The position numbers and the translations under genes are program-made. This document shows positions 41,694 through 53,200 of a stretch of 64,000 nt of DNA, piece by piece. The stretch is from assembly GCA_013399875.1 (NCBI GenBank), contig VXAZ01001047.1, positions 1,858,030 to 1,922,029 of the forward strand. The letters run 5' to 3'. The notes beneath the pieces are model-generated. The model was not told the origin of the DNA, ran no database searches, and saw only the letters and a list, made by a program, of their open reading frames with translations. The stretch is from Gymnorhina tibicen (taxonomy: Eukaryota > Chordata > Aves > Passeriformes > Artamidae). Position 1 is the first letter of the stretch; each line of letters starts with the position of its first letter.

Positions 41694-41882
41694 CGTAGAA
41701 CGGCTTGGGTTCTTAGAGACCCAAGAGGGGACCTTAGAGATCATCTAGTCCTAACCTACCTGATGCGGGCAGGGACACCTTGCATTAGATCAGGTTGCTC
41801 AGAGCCCCATCCAGCCTGGTGTGGAACACTTCCAGGGATGGGGCGTCCACGGCTTCTCTGGGCAACCTGTTCCAGAGGTATT
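41694..41882 (-). mobile_element. CR1 LINE fragment (3' end), right arm copy
   Basis: This is the reverse-oriented counterpart of the CR1 at 40721, ending at the same 5' truncation point. The reverse complement shows GTTGCCCAGAG, CCATCCCTGGAAGTG and AACCTGATCTAATGC. It carries a small rearrangement near the 3' tail (TTAGAGACCCAAGAG). Confidence 0.88.
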
Positions 41883-41899
41883 AGGAAACACTACAATTC

Positions 41900-42900
41900 A
41901 TGTACTGTGTACAAAAGGAAAGTCTGGGGAGCGTATATTAATCGCCGCCCAATTTAGGCAGCATAAGAGATGCAGATTCCTTATTTTAAAGCTTTTTTTG
42001 AAGCCGGTGCAATTACAGACGGTGCCAGCTTTAAAAGGGGAAACGCAACATCGCGCTCTTCACGCCCCCCAACCCCCCATCCCTCAGCGGGAGCGCGCGC
42101 CCGCTGCTGCGCGCGGCCTGACGTCACCGCGGGCGGGCGCGCGTGACGCGCACCCTCCCCAGCCCTCCCCTGCCCTCCCCGCGCCGGCCGGGCCGCGTGC
42201 GCTGATTGGCCGCCGTCTTCCCGCTTCCTCCTCGCCGCCCGAGAACCCGCCATTTTGAAAACCTTGTTGATTCCGGGAGGGAGGGAAGAGGGAGAAGGAG
42301 AGGGAAAGAGTGGCTGGCGGCTGCGGGGCTGCGCCGCGGCCGGGGGTGTGTGTGTTGCTGCGCCCGGAACCCGTCTCGTCCAGCAGTAACTGCCGCCTTC
42401 AGCTGCTGCCGCCGCGCCTGAGGAAGGAGTCGGGAGCCGGGGCTCGCGCCGAGGTGGGTCCCGCCGCCATGGCCGTAACGGCGCCCGAGAGCGGTCCCGC
42501 CTCGCCGCGCCCGGGCCGAGCGGGGACGGGCTGTGACGAGGAGAAACGAAACGCGACCGCCGCGCCGCCCGCCTCCCGTCCCGCACTGGGGGCACGCCGT
42601 GTGCGGGGCGCTTGTCACCGGGGCTGCCTCCCTCCCGGCCTCTGCCCGAGGTGTTTCCTGGGTGCTGTGGTGTCCTGCGGCGGGAGCGGGCGGAGCGGTC
42701 CTGTGTCCGGCTGGAGCGAGGAGGCGATGGCGCCTTGGCCGCTGGCGCCACCGGGCGCTGCCCATCGCCGTCACTTTGCTCCGGCATCCAGCTTACAAGT
42801 CGGGAAGGAGGGGCCAGGCGGAGAGTCCCCGTCTGAAAAACCCCAGGCGAGGGCGGGAGACCGTCTCCCGGTAAAGGTCGATCCCAGAACCCCTTTTCCC
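41900..42900 (+). promoter_or_regulatory. DEK: CpG-island promoter of DEK
   Basis: The sequence is strongly GC- and CpG-rich and has no TATA box at the expected start. Motifs read directly: a full palindromic CRE TGACGTCA (42119-42126), an inverted CCAAT box ATTGG (42205-42209, NF-Y type), an E2F-like TTCCCGC (42218-42224) and a YY1-type CGCCATTTT (42248-42256). Several CCCTCCC blocks of Sp1/KLF type lie at about 42150-42180. YY1, NF-Y and E2F control has been reported for the human DEK promoter, so this arrangement fits the assigned gene. The island continues into intron 1. Confidence 0.85.
42230..42453 (+). other. DEK: DEK exon 1, noncoding (predicted)
   Basis: This is the predicted first exon, entirely 5' UTR as in mammalian DEK. 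Its right edge is a good donor, GAG followed by GTGGGT at 42454. Splicing to the acceptor at 44135 joins it to the short leader just before the start codon. No ATG occurs in the resulting leader, so there is no upstream ORF. The left edge is a guess: the transcription start is placed near the YY1-type motif at 42248. Without RNA data the start could be tens of bases away. Confidence 0.65.
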
Positions 42901-44135
42901 TAAGCAAAACGTCGTCACGAACCCAGGTGGTGAAAAGCTGAGAAGTCTCTAACTTTCCTTTTCCCCTTCTGTTCCTTTTGAAAGGGGAGGGAAAGAGCTT
43001 TTAGTGCTTCCCTTGCTTTTACTCATGCCTTCAACTAAAAGTCAGTAATTGCCGTGAAAATGCCAGATTAGTTATTACAAATGAAATACTGGTAGTAATG
43101 CCCTGAAAGATTTTTTTTTTCCTGGTGACTTAGCCGGGAAACTTTACTTTTCCCTGTACTATGGGTAATAAATATTAACTCACGTTTTCTGTCATTTGGA
43201 ACACCACTGATCTCTGCCACCTGCTAATACTGCATATAAGCGGCGGATTTAAATGTTACTTATTGCACCTGATCTCTTTCAGATAATATTGGCTTTAATA
43301 TTGCTAAAAGAAAATGATTAATTGTGTGAAAATTTGTTACAGATCTAAACGGTGAAAATTTTTGACAGCTAGCACTTTAAAATATGAAAATATGGTTATC
43401 TTGCTTTATTGGATAGATATTTTCTGTTAGTAGAGAAATGGTATATGTATAACTAAGATATTTTAGTTTTAAAGTTTACATATAGGCCAATTCACATGCT
43501 AAGAAAAGACTCTTAAATATGCTAAGTATGAAGCGTTTATTCCTTTTTGTTGTAGATCTACAAATTAAAACCAGGAAGCATTTTCATGCCCAAAGATGCA
43601 GCAGCTGTCTGAGTTATGAAAGCACTCTTAATTCTTTCCTGAATTGCTTGCAACTTTCTTTTTTTTTAATTTTTCCGTTCCCATTTCCCATTTAAATAAG
43701 TAACTTGTTTAAGTTACTAGGAAACCTGTAATTTATAGTTAAACATGATCAGAAATAAGTATTTTGTTTATAGCAGGGTGCAGTAAAATGGTGATATCTT
43801 AAAACACTGCAGTTTTTAATAGATAACAGTATCAGCTGCTTTGAGTGGGTGTTTCCGAACGCTTCTCAAAAGCAGCTTGAAGACTTGTGTGTGAAAAGAA
43901 TTTATAACCTTTTAGAGTGTTCTTAACCAGACTAGTTGTAGAATGGACGGCAACTTCTTCTGAAAAATTGTGTGTATTGTGTGTGTGCAGAACACCTCAG
44001 TGATTAGAGAATGTGAACAATCACGGTACCAGCACATTGCTTCTATTGCACAAGAAGATCATTTTTGAAAGCAAGATTCCTGTGTTTTTCATGGATGTTG
44101 TTCTACTGATGGTGGTTTCCCCTGACTCTTTTTAG
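42454..44135 (+). other. DEK: DEK intron 1
   Basis: The first 450 bases continue the CpG island; the rest is AT-rich with no repeat recognised. A well-placed GCCGCCATGG at 42464-42473 opens a long frame, but it lies after the exon 1 donor. Confidence 0.7.
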
Positions 44136-44293
44136 AGAAGCATACACCATGTCTTCTGTTGATTCGTCAAAAGAAGACACAATGTCCTCAGAAAAAACAG
44201 ATGAGAAACAACCTGAAACTGAAAACAAAGCTGAGGAAAGTGATGAAGATGAAGAAGAGGAAGAGGAGGAGGAGGAGGAGGAAGAAGAAAAGG
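44136..44293 (+). CDS. DEK: DEK exon 2 (start codon, residues 1-48)
   Basis: The acceptor is TTTTTAG at 44135 and the donor GTACTT begins at 44294. Coding starts at the ATG at 44149 and encodes a Ser/Glu/Lys-rich N-terminus ending in 13 consecutive glutamates and a lysine. The Glu run is built of GAA and GAG codons, with six GAG in a row (44263-44280), a trinucleotide repeat that could vary in length. The exon ends in phase 1. Confidence 0.93.
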
Positions 44294-47200
44294 GTACTTG
44301 TTTTTCCATTGGATAAGTTTTTCTTTAATGAATGCCAAGCTACTGAATGCAGTCTCCTGTGATTTTTAGCTAATTGTACAATTATTGAGGAGATTCCATG
44401 GTACATCTGTCTCATGGGTCATAATAGCTTCCCAGTAGACTATAACAGGCAACACTAAAAACAGGGGTGGTGATTTATCTCAGAAAAGATTGAAGGAAAT
44501 GCCAGCATCCTGGACTTCTATACTAGGGATTTTTTGTTGTTGTATAAATTTTTTTGGTGATTATAGGAAGTAGTGTCCCTTATCAAATTATTTTTTGCCA
44601 GTAACACTCTGAAGTGGTCTGTGTTTGCGGAAGAGAAGCTTTTAAGTGTTGTTCTACTGATGTAGAACAGTAGTTTTGGAAACAATACAGATCTTTGCTT
44701 AACTACAGTGAATTAATTTTCTGGGTATCCAAATGTAATTATATTGAGTCAGCGGAAATTCCATTAGACTAATTTTGGCAATAAAAAATTGTGGCAATAT
44801 GATAGGATGAGCAAGCAAGGCAAGTTTTTTGCTGTGGCCTGTAATTGAGGAGGGTAGTCAAGGAGTACAAAATAGGATGAAGGAACTACTATGCAAAAAT
44901 GCTAATTTCCATTGCGGAGTCTCCAGGCATCTGTTCTCAAAAGGAAAGCATTCGTGGAAATAGAGCTGTGATGTGGCACAGTGACAATCAAGTCACTGTT
45001 GCTCTTGGATCCTCGAAAGAGATGAAGTTTGTCTTTAGGAAAGGTAGTAGAAAGAAGACAGATTATGCTGTTTGGAAAACAGCAGAGTAATTAGAATTAG
45101 ATTTTTCAGAAAAAACTTTCTTGTGAACACACAAGTATATTTTGCTCTGGGTTTGGCAGTCACACACTGGTTTTGATAATGTTCATCCAGGTTTTGAAGC
45201 TGCTTTCAGATGTTAAAGCCAGGACAACCCATCTGTTTAACTCTAAGAATAGTATTACTTGAGGTCAAGTATTTTAGTATGAAATGTTTAGGTGAAGCTT
45301 TAGCTTTTTCTTCTGGAGTAGTATCATTAAATTAGTGATATGCAGGGTATACATAAAACAATCTAGATGTATTCATTAGTGAGCAGTACCAGAATTACTG
45401 GGAATTTTCTTGTAGTATTAGTGACGCTCATATTGTGCCCCACAGAGTGCTTCTCTGCATAGCCCTGGGATGTGTAGTACAGTCCCACTGCACTTGTGCT
45501 TCTGCCTCTCCTGCTGAAATGTGTGGTTCTTCCAGTCCAGTAGTGGGAAACGAACCTGTGTGCAGGCATCCTGGACTCTGCTTTTGCCCATCTGGTGGGA
45601 GTAGTCTTCTCGAGTGCTGTGTGTGGAGCTGTGGGCATAGGGACTGCAGCATCCAAGAAGGAGAATGTGCAAACAGTGTCAGTTTTGTACCTGAAAAAGG
45701 CAGTGAAAGGAGAGAAGGATGGGTTTCTGAAAGGATGGGTAGTCCTGCAGTCTCCATTGTGGGTGACGTTACCTTTAGGAAATGCCCAGTCTTGTCTTCA
45801 CGGTTATGTTGGATACAGGATTGTGGTTAAGAACTAGAGAGACTTCTAGTTATGTACATGCAGCTCCATAGAATCACGTTGCCTTATTAGCCAAAGTGTC
45901 ATAGTACCTGGTTATATCATCATCCGTTTTTGGCTTGCTATTTCAAAGAGTCAGTGTTGTGTTCCCTGTCACTTCAGTCAAATCTGCAGTGAAGAATACT
46001 GTGTTTAAGGAAGCTGTCTTTTGCAGAAAAGAGTCTCATCGTTGAAGGAAAAAGGGAAAAGAAGAAGGTTGACCGACTGACCATGCAAGTGTCCTCACTG
46101 CAGAAGGAACCTTTTACAATTACACCAGGTAAGCTTGACTTCTCACATAAGAATTGTGAGTGTCGGGAATGATAATGAAAACTCTAAAAAGGTGAAATAC
46201 TGATTTGTTGTAGATGAGACCTAACTTAGGAACCATGATCTTTTTTAAAATAATAAGGCTATTATATGAAAACCCTCTTTTATTCTGTAGCATCAGTTTA
46301 AACCATAAAAGTTATATGATGTTTAAACTTACTTGGAATAAGATCTTCAATCCCTCACCACCACTAAAAAAGTCAAAAGCAGCTAGAATAGAAAGAAATG
46401 CCAAATCATTGTACGCTGATCTAAGTAGTATCAAGTAAGGCAGGTAAAGAGCCTGTCAGGATGCCTCAGTGATAGGAAAAGGCCTGCTTAATGTTTGACC
46501 TATTATAATGTCTAATGCTATTTTTAAGTAACTTCTTTGCTTTTTAAAGAAACAGTAGAAACTTTAAGTTATAAACACGTAGGTATATATGAATGTGATG
46601 AATAGCATAGTTGATTTTAATTGTTTCAGGAAAAGGACAAAAACTCTGTGAAATTGAGAGGATACAGTTCTTTCTGAGTAAAAAGAAGACAGACGAACTT
46701 AGGAACCTGCACAAACTCCTCTACAACAGGCCAGGCACTGTAAGAATTTCAGTCTTGTATATCCATTAGTTCTCATGTATAGTGAAAATGTTTGTAGTGC
46801 AGTTTTTTACATTTGCATATATGGATCTATTTCTTAAGTGCCATTTATTACAAACTACTTAGAAAATGGGTATTTGCAGGACCAGTTAAGTAAGTCTCCT
46901 CCTTCTTTTAACTCCTGTAAACTCTTCCTATAAAAATCCTGTGGCAAAGTGTACTAAATTGAAAGTCTCTTGAATGTAGATTTTTTTTTTAATGGTTGTG
47001 GTGGTTTAGGCCAAATTCAGGATTACATTACAAGGATGAGTTGGAAACAGTTTATGGTTCACATGCTGAAAGCTGCTGACATGCAAATGACACTCAAAAT
47101 ACTCCAGGTATTAATACTTTGCTCCTTACCTACTGTTTTTCTCCCTTTGTTTGCACAAAGCAGTAGAAAGATAAATATGATAAAAATCATTATTAAGATT

Positions 47201-50200
47201 ATAATATATAACAATTTTCCTAATAGAATTAAAATATTATATTGTCCATTTTGTATTTAAGGGTGACACTTATTTTTTATTTTATTTATTTATTTTTATT
47301 TTTTTATTTTATTTTATTTATATTATTATTATATTTTATTTATTTTTATTTATAAAAATATATAATGGCTAATCTTCTTTGGAGTGGTTTATGTATCAGT
47401 GATTGTGCCTTAAATTTCAGAGTAAATATGACCCATTTTCCTTTCTAATGGGGGCAAAATGTGAAATTAAAGTAGATTACATTGCACTATTTCTATACAT
47501 TTACTATAATTATTGGAACTTTTAAAAATATCTTTGTGTATTTTGGAGGCTTGAATAGCTAGCACAGAAACCAGGAACTGAATAGTACTAGTACAGATGC
47601 GTGCTAGCTCTAATATCTCAGACCACTGCTTCCAATGCAGTGTTTGTTTAAATGGCTAAGAATGCACTGTTGTCACAAGTATTCAGAAAAAGAGCATATC
47701 ATTATGGTTTCAGTCAAAACTATGTTTCATCAGAGTTTTTGGGAACTCACAATGCTGTTTAATATAGTGAAGGTCAGATCTTGTCTTGTATGCACCTATT
47801 TGTATGTGCTTTTAATTGTAATTCACATTTTTAATAAAATATACTAGCACCACCTGCAAATTTTATTTAGGTGCTGGACAAAGCTCTTTGGAAAAGGAGC
47901 TCAGCTTTGGTAAAATTATAAACTAATGGAGAAACAGCAGAAACAAAATTTGTAGGAGTATTGAAAGCAAGTTCAAATTATTCTTGATAGTGTTATAAAG
48001 TTCTCAGAAGATTGAAAGATCTGGGTTTATCTTTTAGCTTTTTTTTTTTTTTTTTTTTTGTAAAAGGAGATGAAGTGAAAACAAAGAACTTAAATACGTT
48101 TGTGATCTTGATGGGAGCACTTTTCCCATTATAAGGGCTGTTGCCCCTGTGTAATTATATATATTATTATATAATGTTGTGGGAAGTTCTGCCCACATCA
48201 GATGTCAGGTGTAATGGTAGAAGGCTAAAATTGGGTGGTATGTAAATGCAAAAATCAGTCCTGCTAAATAAAAGGTTCAAAAATACAGTCATGGTCCTAT
48301 ATAAGACTTCAGAAAAGCTAGTAAAGCAAATCTACTTTAGCAGATTATAGAATAAAAAATAAAATGCCCTATTTTGTAACAAATTACATGATACAAAGCA
48401 TGCAACAGTCTTCATATTATTGTAGTTTTGCAAACCTGTAAATCATCATGCAGTACATTCTAAATGAGCTTGAAATGGCAGGCAACTTTGTCTAGTAAGT
48501 TATTAAAAGTACCACAGTCACAAGAAATTGAAGTTAATTGTTGTAGTTTGTCTGTCATGAGATAAGTAAAGGCGTAATCCATGTAGGTTATAAGTTAAAA
48601 GATGTAGCTTTGTCAACAGAAAGCTATATGCTAGAATAGATTTTTCTTGTGTGAAAGATTAACAAATGTAATTGGATGAAATCTTTTAAACTGCTCGCAA
48701 TGAAAAGTAATCCGTGTGCTCTGTTCTAGGTTGCATCCCTAAAGAAGAATGTGGGTCAGTTCAGTGGGTTTCCATTTGAAAAAGGAAGTGACCAATATAA
48801 AAAGAAGGAAGAAATGTTAAAAAAGTAACGATCTCTTGATACTTAACATGGCTTGACTCATGCTATGCACTCTATTTTTCCTTTTTTTTCTTCCAAAATT
48901 TTACTTGAGATTAAATTTAAACTGTAAGCCAGGTGGCTGTTTACTAGAGCTGTACAATTTTCTTCTGAGTTCATTTTAATCACACAAGCTGGTCTCTTAA
49001 GACAGTTTGAAATGTATTAGGAGTTAAATTGTGAACATTTTATTCACAATTCCTACATTCCTGGCTTTAACTATTGCATGCTAACTAGCAGATTCTTCTG
49101 CCAACTGAGAGGAAAGCATTATTTCCCCAGGGCAAGCATACTGTTGTGAACACATTGTACTTTATTCGTGGTGCAAACCTGCATCCTTCTATGCCTCAAA
49201 ACTTTCCTCCTTCAGAATCAAAGCCATTCCTGCTTATTATATATTAAACATACTAGAATTTCTGTAGTAACTAGTCTCACAAAACTTTTTTTTTTCTTTT
49301 TTAATGTCTCCCTTCATAAGCTGCTTTTCTATCAACAGGAGAAGCTGCTGCAACTTAGTTTTGGCCAGACTGAAAGTTTTTAAAATGCCCTTGCATATTT
49401 GTGTAGCTAGTTGTAACAAATGAAAGAACTAATAAAATCTACACAATATATTCTAAAACTGGGGGGTTTTTAGTGCCTGTTTGTTGACAGTGGAAAGGCT
49501 TCCAGAATTTAGAATTTCCAAATTTTTCTTCTTCAGATATGCAGTTTTCCAGGAGTACGGTTTGTCAAATACATGGGAATCTACAAGACAAACTCTGTCT
49601 CCTGATGGGAGTTTTGACCATTTCCCATGGGTTTAATTGGATAATTCCCCTTATCAAAAAAAAAAAAAAAGAAATTTTGCACCTCTTTTTTTTTTTTTGT
49701 ATTTTCCATATGAAACAACTGCTTGTTTAGTCTTCAGCAAATACTCTGAAACGTGTTTGCGTTGGGTTGCATATGCAGGTACAGAGCCCTGTGTGCTCAC
49801 GTTACTGTGGTAGCTTCTGCTGCTGTTTGTTGCTGTGTGTGGAACACAAACTGTTGATCAGTTTGTTAATTTGTTCTGCCTCTCTGGCTGATTTCTGTCC
49901 AGACTGTACACTTGCATGTCATATTTTAACAGCACTGAACAAGATGAACAAAGGTCGACATGTATTTTGCAGAACCTTACTCTTCAGGCTGTAGAGCATA
50001 AAAAATGTAATACTTTTTTTTTACTATAATTCTTTAACTTTTTTTTTTGTATTCTAGTGTACAAACATCCAGATTTGGGAATTCTGTTTTATTTTGCTTT
50101 ATGTAATATAGTGGTGATTCTATGCTTAACCATAGATAAGACTGGAATATGATTGTGTATATATGTTGTCAGGCGGCAGACACAAACCAGACAGCAGCTT

Positions 50201-53200
50201 CTAGCAGTCAAATGTTGATTGTTTAGAATGTGATACTGAATCTGGTTTTTTCTTTTTTCTTTTTTTTCCCCTACAGATTTAGAAATGCAATGTTGAAAAG
50301 TATCTGTGAAGTTCTTGACTTGGAAAGATCAGGAGTTAATAGTGAGCTCGTAACCAGAATACTAAACTTCCTAATGCACCCAAAATCTTCAGGCAAGGTG
50401 AGATGCAGGTTGTTAGACTTCCTTTTGTAGCTCTGTTCTGATGGAAAATGCATCTGTTCTCTATTGCTCATTGTTTGCTTGTTTCCAGTGATGACAAAAT
50501 TACTGTTTTAACTTACTGAAGTAAGAATGACATTTTGAAAGAGAGTAGTTCTACTACTGCATGCGTCTATAACGGGGTGAGGACTTAAATAGAAATTCTG
50601 TTTACATGTGGGTGTACCCATTACACGCTGTTAGTGCACAGAACTGTGAGTTCAACACATGGAGCTGATTAGGATATCCATCTCCAAATACCAATTAGCT
50701 TCTGCTTTGTGGGTGGAGGAGAATAGATGCACGAAAGGACAGGAAAATCAAGTGTCAGATGTTACCTGTGTTTGCTGTATTTGGCGAATGTATGTTACCA
50801 CGCTTGTACATCACCAAATGGAATTTGTTGCAGGGTACAACAACTTGGTTTAGCTAGTGTATGCTAGTGCACTAGATTCAGAGTGCCACTGCCAAGACTA
50901 CTAAACTCTGTTGTTAATCTTCTTGGACTTTCAGTTTTTAATCTAGAAAGTAATACTAAAATAATTGCACTGTTGCTCAGGAAATTAAATCTATTCCCAA
51001 CAAACACTGCTAAGTGATGTAAATAAGGGGTCTGCACTGCTTTAGGGACACAGGCACTGAGTTACAGCAAAATGCAGGTTTGCATAAGATGAGACAAAAT
51101 TCCTGCCTTTAAGTTTTCTGAGTTGTCAGCTGATTCGTTACCAAAAGAAAAGGCTTGCTTTTATGGATTGTAGGTAAAAGAACAACCTAGAAGGAACCTT
51201 TCTTGCTTCCCTTCTCTAATGCCCAGCCTTTGAAGATTTGTTTGCTTAGGGAAGGGGTGCACCTAGCGTGGAACTGAAATTTCATTTTGCTCAGCTTTAT
51301 CTCCATAGTGAATATTTGCTTACTGCAAAATAATATGGCTGAAGTGTAGTACATAAAATAGTCCTGCGTTGTGTTAAGACACCTCTGTATTTTTTACTAT
51401 TCTTTCATGTGATTTGAAAGAATTTATTGTTTTAAAATTGACTTTTATATTCCTACTTGGATTACACACATCTCTTGTCTCTCAGCCATTGCCGAAGTCC
51501 AAAAAACCACAAAGCAAAGGTGGCAAAAAAGAGCGCAGTAGCTCTGGAACAACAAGAAAAGCAAAACGCACCAAGTGCCCTGAGATCTTGTCAGATGAAT
51601 CCAGTAGTGAAGAAGATGAAAAAAAGGAAAAGGATGAGTCTTCAGAAGAAAAAGAAAGTGAAGATGAGGTAGTGAGGGGTTTTGTTTGTTTTTCAACGTT
51701 ATGTCATTGTTATCAATTGGTAACTTTTAGAACACAGAGTTGGGGAGCAAGTGATGTTTAACTGAAAGAAAAGGGAACGCACCTGCAATTTATAAGAGGT
51801 TTTCATAAATTCTTTGTGTGTTGAATATAGAGAATAATTTAGATAAAAGGCAAAAGTTCTGGTTCTTGGGTGTATGTGTGCACCTTATAAAATTGTTTGC
51901 TGTGTGTCATTTTGGGGCAGCCAGGATTTCTAATGTAATTGATTGCATTTCTTGTATTGTCTTGTGATGACTTTATTGTAATTTCATCATATAGTGTTTG
52001 ATTTGGTACCTAGGACTTAACTTTGAATTCAGTAGGAGTCCCTGACCTACCTGACTGCACTGGTTTGGGATCTTGTTTCCATATTCCTCCTGGATTTTAT
52101 ATCTTAATCTCTCTCTTCAGGTTTTGAGTCTTAGATTAAAGTAAGCAACATAGCTGGCAGCCTTAGAAAGATCCTTGCACTCTCTGAAGTGTCTTAATCT
52201 CACTGTATTTTGTGTTTTCTTTGAAACTTTTTTCATACTAGGCAAGAAATATCAAATCATGGAATAGTTCGGGTTGGAAGGGACTTTTTAAAGGTCATCT
52301 AGTCCAATCCTCCTGCAATGAGCAGGGACACCTTCAACTGGATCAGGTTGCTCAGTGCCTCGTTCATCCTGGCCTGGAATGGTTCCAGGGATGGGCATTC
52401 TCCAGCTCTCTGGGCAACCAGCATTTTTTGATTGCAGCATTTTTTAGAAGAGTTAGGTTTATGACAGCTTTTAATATACTACAGGTAGAAGGATGTAGGC
52501 AGTATATCTGTTTGCTGCACCAGCTCTGTTGGCATGGAGTGGCTGGAGTAAATAGTCCTCAGAGTGGACAATTTTCTTTATGGAAAAGAGGTATGGTACA
52601 TTCATGTAAAACCCATCATTTTAATTTTCTGATATTCCTCTTTGTAGCCCCCTAGAAAAGCAACTAAAAGAGAAAAATCTAAAAAGATTACTTCTAAAAC
52701 CAAGAAAGCTGTGAAGGTTGCAAATGTCAAGAAGGCAGACAGCAGCACTACTAAGAAAAATCAGAACAGTTCTAGAAAAGGTAAATGTTTTAAATCTTTC
52801 ATTTGTTGTCTTGTAGCTTAACTGGCATGCTTATTAGAAAGCAAGCTTTTGCACCTAATTGTGAAAGAAAATGAAATTTGGTAAATTACTGACTTGCTAC
52901 TTGACGTTTCTTTTTTTGAAACAGTATTTAATGAAAAAAGCTGTTGGTTTGGGTATATTTAATGTAATTTCTGCTGTGTGCACATACATAGTTTTTATTT
53001 GCATATAAACTGAAAGTATCAGCCAAGTTCTCCATTTTGCTGGAAGAACACTGGCAAAGTTCTGTTTGGGCCTCTGTAGTGGCTTTATGCGAATCTTGTA
53101 ATTGATCCAGTGGTGTATATCCCATGTGCGTATCTTTGGTTCAGCAGCTTGATATGGGCTTTTTGTTAACATACATGTGGTTTCTCCATGCATCCTTTTG

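Larger units (their letters stand above)
40546..42044. repeat. Large inverted duplication (arms about 480 bases) next to the DEK promoter
   Basis: The left arm, about 40546-41016, matches the reverse complement of the right arm, about 41559-42044, with a spacer of about 540 bases. In order from the outer edge, both arms show TTCCCTTTTAAA, TTAAAATAAGGAATCTGCAT, AAATTGGGCGG, TTGTACACAGTACAT, a CR1 fragment, TATTTTGTAGTATTTGTG and GAACAATTC. Identity is roughly 80-88% by eye, with small indels. Both arms carry the CR1 at the same junctions, so the CR1 came first and the segment was then duplicated in inverse orientation. The right half of the spacer is CpG-rich and the left half is not. Confidence 0.88.

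Noticed and set aside
42310..42903. 197-codon + strand frame including a GCCGCCATGG start context at 42464-42473
   Set aside because: The ATG lies after the exon 1 donor, so it would be removed by splicing; composition is typical of chance frames in GC-rich DNA.
41981..42907. 308-codon frame on the - strand over the DEK CpG island
   Set aside because: It is Arg/Pro/Ala/Gly-rich with several overlapping rivals in other frames, as expected in CpG-rich DNA, and spans promoter, exon 1 and intron 1 of DEK.
44103..44415. Ser/Pro/Leu-rich - strand frames over DEK exon 2
   Set aside because: They are antisense shadows of the poly-Glu codons.
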